Source: Clostridiales bacterium
GTDB lineage: Bacteria; Bacillota; Clostridia; Monoglobales; Monoglobaceae
Assembly (NCBI GenBank): GCA_019419865.1
Contig: JAHZIG010000003.1
Location: 1-64,000 of the forward strand
Reading direction: 5' to 3'
DNA length: 64,000 bases
The notes beneath the pieces were generated by a model that was not told where the DNA came from, made no database searches, and saw only the letters and a list, made by a program, of their open reading frames with translations. The stretch's first letter is position 1, and the number at the start of each line of letters is the position of its first letter. Positions 16,641 to 29,200 of the stretch are shown piece by piece. The position numbers were made by a program, and so were the translations under genes.

Positions 16641-17033
16641 ACAAATATAATATTTTTAAATGACGTCGAATATAATCTTACGAGGTTAAAATTACCTACG
16701 CAAGTTAAAAACTCTTTAAAACATGATTAGACGTTATTTTTGATTACAGCAGGGGTCAATATTTAAAATATTATTAAATGTATTTACCCGTTGTCAACGC
16801 AAAATAATTAATTAATATAACGCGCGGCGCGAAGACATATTCGCGAGCGACTAACCGGAGAGAGGAGGCGGCTTTTTTTAAAATTCAGGCAGAACGCAGC
16901 CGGATATCCACATTCTAAATATTATATTTTACATTATATACTATGCCAACGTCGTTTAACCAAACCCAACGATAATAAAAACCACGCGCGCCGACGATAG
17001 TAATATATTGTAAATTATAGCTTATTTTTAGAA

Positions 17034-17062
17034 GCGGACGCCGGTATGCGCCGCGTTTTTTT
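17034..17062 (+). terminator. Terminator-like hairpin inside the giant-gene leader
   Basis: GCGG-A-CGC (17034-17041) pairs with GCGCCGC (17048-17054) over seven bases with one bulged A, followed by G and seven T. It lies about 195 bases before the giant gene and about 390 after its likely promoter, so it may act as an attenuator. The rest of the leader (16647-17033) is AT-rich with a GC-rich patch near 16820-16900 and no known motif. Confidence 0.55.
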
Positions 17063-17146
17063 AGTTTACGGACATATTCCGGTTTTGGAACAGTTCTTAA
17101 ACGGATAAAAACGCGAATATCCGCATATAAAAAAGGAGGGCGAAAA

Positions 17147-17203
17147 GTGGGTAATCTATCAAAAAACGAATTTAATCAATCGAGGCTTGACAAATATTAT
17201 TAA
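17147..17203 (+). CDS. Possible 18-residue leader peptide
   Basis: A GTG at 17147 follows AAAAGGAGGGCGAAAA, an excellent Shine-Dalgarno with proper spacing, and opens an 18-codon frame ending TAA at 17203. The product would be MGNLSKNEFNQSRLDKYY. GCTTGAC (17185-17191) pairs with GTCAAGC (17212-17218), so a hairpin spans its stop codon, just before the ribosome binding site of the giant gene. It may be a small protein, a regulatory leader, or a chance ribosome-binding match. There is no homologue I recognise. Confidence 0.35.
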   Translation: MGNLSKNEFNQSRLDKYY

Positions 17204-17257
17204 AAAACGCCGTCAAGCGTAAATAAAAAATTCGCGGAAGAAAAGGAGGAAAAAGTT

Positions 17258-20200
17258 ATGAGAAGACGAATAACCGCGTTTTTAATTTTGCTGGCGATGA
17301 TCGTAACGCTTGTCCCGGGTTCGGTATTCGCATATACGCCGGAATCTGGTGAAACCGTCTGGATCGACGCAACTTTGCCGGGTTCTAACGTCCATTATTA
17401 CATTTACCAAAAACCGGAAATAATTGACGGTCAGCCTACTAATACATATCGTATAGTTTTGGAACCGGAAGAAAACGGTTCAAATTTTAACATCCCCGAT
17501 TATAATAACGTTACAGAGACGCCTTGGGGTTTGCTGTATCAACAAATACAATACGTTGTTATTGAAGAAGGTATAACAGGGATAGGTAATAACGCTTTCT
17601 CTAATATGGTACTTTTATCAGACGCAACCATAGCGTCAACGGTTACCTCTATAGGCGAAAGCGCGTTTGCAAACGACACAAGGCTTTCAAAAGAAGTTCT
17701 TGATCTTACAAACGTAACCAATCTGGGCGAAAGCGCTTTCTATAACTGCGACAGTATTCAATCGGTCATATTGGGCGATAACTTAGAACGCATCCCGAAC
17801 AATTTGTTTAATAATTCGGGAATACGCAGCTTTAAAATTCCGTCAAATTTAAAATCGGTAGGAGACGGCGCGTTCGCTTACTGTCCGCTCAGCAATATGA
17901 CAAGTATGACGTTTCCCGACGGTTTTACGAGTATAGGCGCTAACGCTTTCACCCGCGAAAACGGCACGCCTAACACAACTCTCCAGTCAATAACGCTTCC
18001 GTCAACCGTTACGACTATAGGAGAGAACGCTTTTTATAACTATACGGGGCTCGCTACCGTGACGGTCCTCTCGGAAATTCTTAAAAAACCGGGGGCGGGC
18101 GCGTTTGGTACAAACGAATACAACGCGTACGCGACCACAACCGATATAGAACTCGGCGGAGACGGCGGGCTTGTGCTTGAAGACGTATCGAAAGGCGCGG
18201 ATTTCAGAACGCCGAACGAAGAAATCTCCCAACTGTTCGTAAGCGGCGAAAACTGTTACTTAGGCGAAATAACTCCGTTTGTGCGCCAACCTGAAAATGA
18301 TAAAAAAGCTACGTGCGATGAAGAAGGCTGGGAAGCTTACAAATTTACATACGGCGGTTTAGAACAAACCTTCTATCTATATCTTGAACAGCTCGGCCAT
18401 CAATACGAATTTTCAAAGCATATTCCCGCGACCTGCGAAAGAGATTCATATGATTTATGGCTCTGTACCCGCACTGAGGGAGAAACGCACCGAGACGAAC
18501 GTCTTGAAACCGAAACCGGCGGCAGCGGCATAGCTCATGAAACCGCTCTTGGTCACAATTACCAGCCGTCGAATATAGAAAATATAGCTATAAAAGGGTC
18601 GAACAGCGGAAACACGATCATAACTTATTCATGCGCTAACGGCGAAAGACACAGTAATCAAAGTAATTACAGTCTCAGCAGTGAAATCGCTCCGACTACG
18701 CTTACCGCTACCACAGCCGACACAATAGATACGTTAAAATCTAAAATAAGCGGAATAGTATCTACTCAGGGCGGTAAACTCAGCTTAAATGAAACTGAGT
18801 TTAATAAGTTAGGTATAGTAGACGACTCCGGAAATATTGTATACGGAGTACATAATATTCCTGTAACATATACGCCGGGCGGAAACACGGGAGTTCCAAC
18901 AAACAGACCGGTAAGCGAACTAAACGGCGTTCAGCTTACTGTCGAAATAAACGTAAGCGCAACTGAATTCGACATGAAAGACGTCGCCTTCGATTATACC
19001 ATTCGTTATATAGGAGACGGTACCGCAGTTCCGCCCGCTTCTGTTGACGGTCATAACGATAATATCGTGTCGCCGCCTACAATCGAATATTATGTGGACG
19101 GGAAATGGGTATCCGACGCTCCCGCAGACATCGAAGAAAATGTCGATAAAGACTTTAGAGTACGCGCGGTATACGAATACGATAACCAAAAATATTCCTT
19201 AAATACTGAGCTGACCCAGCTTCAAATTAGTCAGGGATATGAAATTTCAGCGATCGACGGAACGATTTACCTGTCGGCGCCGTACAGTATCAACCAGCTA
19301 TCGCTGGATATGATAGAAACATCCGCTACCGAAAATCTCGTATATAACGGAAGTCCTCAGAATACGGTCAATTTCAGTGGAACGCCTCTTAACACAACAA
19401 TAACGTACAGTTGGGTAAACAACGAAGACCCTGACGATAAAGGCGAAGGCGAAATTACTGCGAGCAGCGCTAACTTTAACGGAGTTCAGATAACTGAAGC
19501 TGGTACCTATACCGTAACTATCCATGCGGAATATTTACAATACGATCCGTACGACAATCAGCTTACGGTTACTGTAGCTCCTAAACCGCTTACGCTTGTT
19601 CATGATGCGGGAAATAACCAAACATATACTCCAGGAACTACGTTCACAGGGGTAAAGGTTGTAGACAGCGAAAATAGCGACGTTGCCGCAGATGGAGTTT
19701 ACAGCTTAAACAACCATCGAGCAATAGACGCCGATTCCTATACCGCGGAAGCTGTTTTAACCGATACCAGAAATTATAAATGGTCAAGTACGAACGAAAC
19801 CTCAGAAACGCTGGAATGGGTAATTAATAAACGCGTTGTATTAGAACCTACGTTAAGATATAATACCTCTACAAACACCGCTACTTACAACTTTAATCCC
19901 ATTGAAGGCATAATCAATCCAACCTTAGGCTCCTTCGATTATTACTACGACGGCGATAGTTATTTCGGTTCTTTTGATAACGGCGGCGCTATCGAAACGC
20001 CGGAGGTCGTATTCGAACTTACAAACGCCCGGAAGACGGACGCCGGTACGTATGAAGTAATTGCAGAGCTAAAAGAACCTAAAAATTATTACTGGCAGAA
20101 TCACAGAGACGAACCTTCCTTTAATTTAGGTTCGTGGAGAATCTCCCCGTTCCAAATAATTTTAGGAAATCTGGCAATAAACACGCCGGTCGCCTATACA

Positions 20201-23200
20201 GGATACGAATTTGATGAAAATAACATCAACGCTTCGGCGGTTCTCTCCCAAAGAGATGAAATACCCGATTCGCAGTACTATGATCAAATTTTAGGAATAT
20301 CCGGATATCAATATTATACAAGGAACGCCGACTCGGCTTCTATGGATTATACGCCTAAAGACGCGGGTACTTATTGGGTAAAACCAACCTATACTTTTAA
20401 GGGAGAATTGAAAGCGGAAAACTTTAGCCTAATAAACGACGTAAGACAAAGTTTTACAATTGCTCAGGCGCCGATCTCCTTTAATGGAACCGATAAAACC
20501 GAAACATACGACGGAAATGCAAAACAGGTCGACGACCCATCATATGTTTCAGGACTTTTGGGAGAAGATACCGAAACGGCTTACAGCTTTACATACGCCT
20601 CGTACACATATACTCCCGTCGGCGGCGAACCTGTAGGTCCTATATCAATAGAAAACAACCGGACTTCATTTATTAATGCCGGTAAATATGAAGTCACCGT
20701 TAATGTAAATAGTACAAACTACCGTTCAGACGCCGTAACCTGCACGCTTACCATAAATAAGACGACTCAGGGAATAACTCTCAGTCCCGACGAAGCGACA
20801 AGCGGCGCGGGGCATTGGAACAGCGAAACAAATACCGTTACCAAGACCTACGGAGACGCTGATTTCAGTATAACCGGACAGGGCGAGAAAGACGCGGGAG
20901 CGCGTATTTCATATTCGACCGAAGGAACGGACTACATAACGATCGACAGCGGAAACGGCAACGTTACGATTCTAAAGCCGACCGCCGCGGAAGGTATAAC
21001 GATAACCGTAACGGCCGAGGCGACGGGCAACGTAGAAGCCGCAAACGCGGCCTATACCCTTATAATCAACAAAGCGGACCCCAACGTAACGCTTGCGGAG
21101 CAGCAGATCGCGTACACCGGCGCTCCGGTAACAGGCTACGCTAACGCTTCGGTTACCGGAGTGAGCGGCAAAAATCAGCCGACCGGAGAAGTTACGTATA
21201 CGTTCTACGATTCTCAGGAAAACGCGGAATCGGGCGGCGAGACCGGTAGAATCGAAACTCCGACGGACATCGGCGACTACTATGTAAGAGCCGACTACCC
21301 CGGCGACGAGTACTATAATCCGTCCCACGCGGTATCCAAACTCAGCATAACCGCGCAAAGATTCAGTCCGGCGCCGACGGCCTACAGCGGAGCATACGAC
21401 GGAGAAACTCACGATCCGGCGACTTTCACGGGCATACCCGATAACGCGCAGCCGACTATAACCTGGATCAAGGCGGAAAGCGGCGAGACCGAGACCCCCG
21501 CCGCGGATAGCGACAGATGGAGCTCTTCGGTGGCCGGAGTCAAAAACGTATCCGACAGCGGTTCGTATTTCTACAGAATAGAAATAGACAATTATGAGAC
21601 GGTCGTCGGAAGGGTAGACAACGTAAGCGTATCGGCGAGACCTCTTACAATAACCTCGGAGCCTGTAAAGACCAAGGTATACGACGGAAACAATACCGCG
21701 ACGGTAAATAACGTCGCCGATGCGGCAAACAGCGGCGCGGTAACGGGCGAGATCACGGGTATAGACGCAGCCGCGGCATACGCCGACAAGAACGCCGGAG
21801 AAAACAAACAATTCACGATAACCTATACTCTGACGACGGGCGAAAACTTTATCCCGGGCAATTACAGCTTCGGCGGTCAGGTCTTAACGGACGCTACGAT
21901 CGAAGCGGTAACAAACGACGGCGTTATTACCAAAAAATCGGCCGAAATCGCGGGTATCGCGGCCGTGGATCGAGCTTATAACGCGGACGATTCGGTCGTC
22001 CTCGGCGGAACTCCGCAGAGCGACGATATTATCGACGGCGATAACGTAACGTTCACCCTCGCCGAGGGCGCCGAAGGAACCATGACGGACGCTAACGCGG
22101 GCTACGGCAAAACCGTTACCGCGAGCTTAGACTCAGTCGTGATCGGCGGGACCGACGCGAACAACTACAGCTTTACGATAGCCGAAACCAGCGTTGATAT
22201 AGCGAAAGCGGACTCGACTCTCGAATTTGGTCAGGATTCATACAGCGTCGGATATACGGGCGCTCCGATCTTAGAAAGCGAGTATGAGAAGGCCGTCTTA
22301 AGCGGCGTAAGCGGCGATAACCCGACCGGAGAGACGACCTATAATTTCTACTCCGATCCGGACTGTACAAATCAGGTAACGGAAAACGGCGGTATCCCGT
22401 CCGCAGTCGGCGTTTACTACGTGAAAGCGGAGTACTCCGGAGATATCAACTATAACGGCGACGACGACACGGCGCGGATCGATATAACGGATTCGAGCGA
22501 GCTTCGAGTCAACATAACCGGGTATACGGACGAATACGACGGCGCGGAACACGAGCCCTACGCTTCGCTGAGCGTTACCGGCTTGGGCGGTATAGGAGTT
22601 ATCGGTTATGATATCGGCTATATCAAAAAAGCGGACGCGGACGAGGCTCAGCCCGAAAGCTCGGATCCTCGCTGGAACTCGGAAACTAACGTCAAAGACG
22701 TATCCGACGGCGGAGAATATTGGTATAAGGTAACGGCGGTCAACTATCAGCCGGTCGTCGGCTCAGTATCGGTATCGATAACGCCTAAGCCCGTAGAGAT
22801 AGTTCACGACGCCGTAACAAAACAGTACGACGGGACCGACGCGGCGGCCGTTAATAATATATCCGTCCAGACCGGAGTTGCGATCGACTCGGGCGCTATA
22901 GCCGACGAGACGATAAATGCGGCGCTCGGCGAAGGCGCGGCAAAATATAACAGCCCGAACGTGACCGAAGCCGACTCGGTAACCGCGACGTACACTCTGA
23001 CGGCCGGAGAAAACACAAACCTCGCCAACTACGTATTCAAGGCGCAGGGCGCGGAAGACAATACGGCTCAGGCGGCTGTAAATAACGCAGTAACGCTGAC
23101 CGAGAACGGCGCTATAACGACGGCGCCGGTAACCGTAACGATCTATACTCAGACCTCGGTATACGATGGAAATAAACCCGACGTCGGCGACGCGGAGACT

Positions 23201-26200
23201 GAAAATTGGTCTACAACCGACGCCGTTTACTCGCAGGGCGGCGTTAAAGACGATCTCGGTATTTCGTTAGATATCCCGAACGGTTCTATAAACGCCGGAA
23301 GTTATACGATCTCGGGCGAATATACCAATACCAACTATACCGTAACGTTCACCGGCGGAGAAAACGCGTATACCATAACCCGCCGTCCGGTAAGTATTCA
23401 GATCGGCGACGTAAGCGGCATATACGGAGACGACCCGGATTTGAGAGGAGCCGCGCTGACGGATATAAGCGATACCTCGACTGATCCGGACAGCGGTATC
23501 GTTCAGGGCGAAAGCGCCGAAAATCTTGGCGTAAACCTCGGTACGAACGCGGCCGCGGGGCGCCCTATAAGCGGAGATAACGTAAGCTATAAGATCTACG
23601 CAGTCGGCGGCGATTCTACCGAGATCGCGGAAGATACGTCCGTCGCTTACGGCAATTACGACGTAGAATTTTCAAACGGAACATATACGATAAACCAAAG
23701 ACCGATAACCATAACGATAAACGACCATGAAAGCGACTACTTACAGGCTATAGACTCGGGCGTGGCCGCTCCGGTATTAAATACCGACTACAGCGCGGCC
23801 TATACGGGCGACTCGGAAAAAACCGCCGTATATGCCGGAGATCGGCTAAGCGTAGTTCTTTCTACAGACGCTGAAAACGTTCCGGGAAATCAAAACTCAA
23901 ACGCCGGGACATACGCGATAAGCGGCGAGGCTTCTATCACCAGAGACGGCGGCGACGTCATAGGCAACTACGCCGTGACCTACGCAGGAGAGACGCCGTT
24001 CGGCGGAGACGGCGCAAAGGCGACGTATACGATAAACAAGGCCGGGCTTGAGATACGCTTTACAAACGGCGATAAGGATCCCGACGGCATACCTATCGCC
24101 TACCAGCCTACCTATCAAAACAAGCTCGTTCTTACCAATACCTCGACGGGCGAGGCGGTAGCGGTGCAAAGCGACGTAGCGGCTATAAAAGACGCGGCGT
24201 CGTATACCTCAAACAACGAATCTCTCGTTACAAACGACGGCGGCATAATCGTCGGAGACGACGCGTCCGCGACGCTCAATATAACGGCCGGAACCGGAAG
24301 CGTGCAAATAAACGTCTCGGTTGCCGAAACAAGCAACTACAAAGCGAGCGGCGAGACCTGGTATATCCTGCGTATAGCGACCGGAGGCGGAGGCATAAGC
24401 CTGCAGGTCGATCCTAACGTTCTGACCTATACCGGAGGCGAACAGGCGCTCGTCACGACTTCAAACGTAAGCCCCGAAGGCGTTCGAGTTCAATACAGAC
24501 TCGGCGAAGACGGAGAATGGCTGGACGAAATCCCCAAAGGCACGGCGGCCGGAAACTACCGCGTATATTATAGGGCGGAACTTGCAGGATACGCTTCAGT
24601 CGAGAACTACAGGGATGTAACGATAGCTAAAGCCGACAACCCGGCGCGATTTACCAACAATACCAAGAGTATATCGTACGAGGAAAATCTTACCTACTAC
24701 GGCGGCGACGCCGCAAGCGGCAATCCGCTTATAGACGTTCCCGACGACTATACCAAAACCGGCGATATTACTTATTCAAGCAATATGCCGAGCGTAGCGT
24801 GGGCTGAAGATTTCTCGCACACGCTCTCCATAAGAGGAACCGGAGACGCCGTGATCGCAGCCGTTCTTCCGGAAGACGACAACTATAAACAGACGACCGT
24901 AACATATACGCTGCATGTGACCGACGCGGGGACGATAAACTATACCGCGGCCGATCCAAACGTTACCTACGACGGACAGTCTCACAGTCTCGGCATAGAC
25001 GTTACCGGTCCGAGCGAATACCGTATCTTTTACAAAGACGGCTCGGGCGCGTATACCATTACGGATACGCCGACCTTCACCAATGCGGGAACGTATACGG
25101 TAGAGTTTGCGATCAACGCGAACGGCTATAACCAGACGTTTGGTTCGGGAACCGTTACCATAGCGAAAAAAGAGATCGACGCCGACATGTTCAGCTCGAG
25201 CATAGGCGCGGCCTACACCTATATCGGTTCTCCGATAGAACCGCCGGTTACCGTAACCTATAACGGAATGGCGCTGACGATGGGCGAAGACGCCGACTAT
25301 ACCGTAGAATACGGAACCAACACCGACGCCGGACAAAACGCGGGCTCGGTCGCCGTTAAGGCCGTCGAAGGAGATAATAAGAACTATACCGGCGAAGCTA
25401 CGGTATTCTTCGATATAAATCCGATAAACGCCAACTACATGACCGCGACGCTGAACAGATACCACGGCGTATACGGCGACGAAAATACCAACAACGCGAC
25501 CGTGACCGTCAAATTCGGCGAAAACACCCTAAACTTAGGCTCCGATTACACTTTGTCGTGTAAGGAAGCGGGCGCGCCCGGACATGAAAATTGCAGCATA
25601 GACGGAAATACGGTTACATTCGGTTCGGTCGGAGCGCATACAATTATCGTTACCGGAGCGGGCAACTATACAAACTCGGAGACCGAGCTCGTATTCTATC
25701 TCCTGCCGGCTTCAAGCGACAACGGTCTGAGCCTTACGTTAAACGGCGATCCGTCGCCTAAGATTACAACCTACGGCGATGAAATAACCGGCGAGATCGA
25801 AGTAACTACAGACGATAACGCCCATATTACTTCAGACCATTACGATCTGACCTACGAATACAAATCAAATACCGGATCGGGCGACATACCTGCGGGAACG
25901 ATATTTACGGACATGAGCTTGCTGAGAGAAAGCGGGTTATATGTAATAACCGCTACCGCTAAAGGAAGCTACGCCGGTTCGGGAACGTTCGTAGTACTGA
26001 TACAAAAACGCGATCTAAACGACGCCGAAGTTACCGTTACAGATATATCCGACCTCGTATACGACGGAAGCGAGCAGAAGCCCGGAGTTACCGTCTCTTA
26101 CAGCGGCGCAAACGGCGCGGCGCTTACGGACGGCGACTATACGATAGATTACAGGAATAACGTTAACGCGGCTGATAAGACTTCGCAGAACCCGCCGCAG

Positions 26201-29200
26201 GCTATAATTTCCGCTAGCGAGAGCTCAAATAATTTCACAGGGATAAGACAAACGGCGTTTACCATCCGGCCGAAGTCGATCGAGGACGAGGACGAATTTA
26301 CAATAGACGATATCCCCGACCAAGTCTATACCGGAAATCCGCTGACTCCGACGGTCACGCTCAGAGAAAACGGGACCGCGCTCGGCGGCGGAGATTATAA
26401 AGTAGAGTACGATAACAACGTAAACGACGGAACGGCGAATATAACGATCACAGGACAGGGCAACTACACGGGAACGAGAACCGCGGAGTTTGAAATAACC
26501 AGAGCCGAGGGCATAAACGTCGTTATAACGCCGAACGACCTCGAATATACCGGCGCCGAACAGAAATTGTTCGATCCGGAGGACGTCACGGTAACTCCCG
26601 GAGACGCGGCAGTCTCGTACAGTCTTGAGGAAAACGGAACGTATACCTCCGAGATACCGAGCGGGACCGACGCCGACGTATACAGGGTTTATTATAAAGC
26701 CGAACTGAACGGCTACGCGACCGCGTCCGGATATGTAGACGCCGAGATCAAGCAGGCGGATATCGAAGGCGGATTCGCGGAAGATACGATCGAGTATAAC
26801 TTTGCAAGCGGCTTAAGCTACGACGGCGATACGTTAAACAAACTAAGCGTTTCGGCAAACTTCAAAGGAAAGATCGAATATATAAGCTCTAACCCGTTTG
26901 TCGCAAGCGTAGACGATATAAACGAACACAAACTCACGATACGAAACAACGGAACTACCGTTATAACCGCAAGAGCGTCCGGAGATGCGAACTACAAGGA
27001 TAAAGATTTCACCTATACGCTAAACATAGGAACGGCCGGCATAGTTCATACCTCTTCGGGCTATGAAGGAGTATACGACGGACGGCCGCACGGCATAACC
27101 CTCGACATAACGGCTCCGGAAAGCGGATACGCAGTCGCATACAACACGGTAGACGACGGCGCATACCCGCTTGAAACGGCTCCGGTATTTACGGACGCCG
27201 GCGACTACGACGTGTACTACCGTATAACCGCCGACGGATACCGGACGGTAACCGGAAGCGAAGAGGTAAGTATTTCCAAGAAACCGATAACCGCCGATAT
27301 GTTCAGCGGAAGCGTAAGCGATTCTTACTCTTATACGGGTTCTAAGATAGAGCCGAACGTAACGGTCGCATATAACGGCGCGGTTCTTACGACGGACGAT
27401 TACGAGATAATATACGGAGAGAACACAAACGCGGGAGAAGACGCCGGAACGGTAACCGTAAGGGCTAAAGATACTTCGGTCAACTATACCGGCGAAGCTA
27501 CCGTAACGTTCGACATAACGGCTTATTCGATGAATTCGCTCGCGGCGAGCCTCGACCGCTACTTTGGCGTATACGGCGACGAGGACACAAATAACGCTAC
27601 CGCGACGGTTTCTTTCGGAGACGTTATTCTCGAGGCCGGAACGGACTACGACGTTTCCGTTACCAACCCAAGCGGCGCGGTCATAGACGGAAACAGGATC
27701 GCGTTCAGCGAGGTAGGTTCGTACTCGATCGCAATAACCGCCAAGGGCAACTATTCGGGAGAGATAAACCTCGCCTATACGTTATTGCCGGCGGCGAGCG
27801 AGAACGGGCTTAGGGTCACGATAGAAGGCTCGTCCCGACTCGTTACTACCTACGGCGACGTTATAGACGAGACGATAACCGTTCAAACTCAAGACGGAGT
27901 CGCTCTTACGGAGACGGCCGATTACGACCTGAGCTACGAGTATATTTCAAACGACGGCGAGAACGACGTAGACGCGGGAACCGCGTTCAGTATGGACGTT
28001 TTGGGCGACGCCGGCATGTATATCGTAACCGCGACGGCCAAGGGCGGCTATACGGGCGCCGGGACATTCGTATTCCTGATCCAAAAACGGGATATGAACA
28101 CGATCGATACCTCGGAAATAGCCGACGTTATCTATAACAGGAGCGAGCAGAAGCCCGAAGTTACCGCTTCCTATACCGGTTCAAACGGCGCGGCGCTGAC
28201 GGACGGCGACTACTCGATAAGCTACCAAAACAACGTAAACGCTGGAACCGCTCAAGCGCTGCTTACGGCGAACGCGGACAGCAACAACTTTATGGGCGTC
28301 AAAACGGCGGCGTTCTCCATTCAGCCCAGATCCGTATCCGGCTTCTCAGTCGCGGATATACCGGATCAAATACACACGGGCGAAGCGATCGCGCCGCAGC
28401 TTACCGTGACCGATCCCGACGGGGATTATGTTCTAAACGCTTCGGAATATACCGCGGAGTATACGAACAATATCGATATAGGCGAAGCGAACGTCAAGAT
28501 AACCGGACGGGGCAACTATAAGGATTCAATAGATAACGTTACGTTTAACATTATAGCGTCCTCCAGCGTATTTGACCTGACGATCCAAAATACGAACTGG
28601 GTATACGATCCCGCGCTTAACGCCGGAGATATAACCGTAACGTATAACGGCTCAGAAATAGCGATAGGCTCCGATTACAAGCTGTCAATCTCCAAAAACG
28701 GCGGCGAGGCTACCGAATATACGGACTTGGACGACGCGAGGGCGGCGATGATCGAACCCGGAACGTATACCGCGACCGCGATCGGTATAAACGGATACGC
28801 TTCGGCCCCAACTGATACCAAAACCGTAACGATCGAAAAGATCCAGCCGGTAATAGATATTACTTCAACGCCTTCAAGCCTTATCGGAGGCGGCAAGATA
28901 ACTATATCCGTAACGGCTCAAAACCTGCCGGAAGGAACGGCGCTTGAAGAGCTTGGCGTAACCAAAAACGGCGAAGCTATGGAGCCTCTGGCTCTTACCG
29001 AAACAGAGACCGGATATACCGCCGAGCTCGATACTCCAAACGAGAACGCGACATACGTATTCAGCGTCTCGCTGGACGAGAGCGAATATCATAAGGCGGC
29101 GTCCGGCGAAGCTCAAACGGTAACTACCGAACGCACCGGCAACCTGTTCGAGCTCTCAATAGGCAGGACCGGTTGGGTATACGACGGAAAAGCCAACGCC

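Noticed and set aside
20972..21811. A long minus-strand ORF (279 codons) inside the giant gene, and similar ones nearby
   Set aside because: It is a shadow of the GC-rich repetitive coding strand, with Arg/Tyr/Val-rich nonsense composition, and has no independent support.
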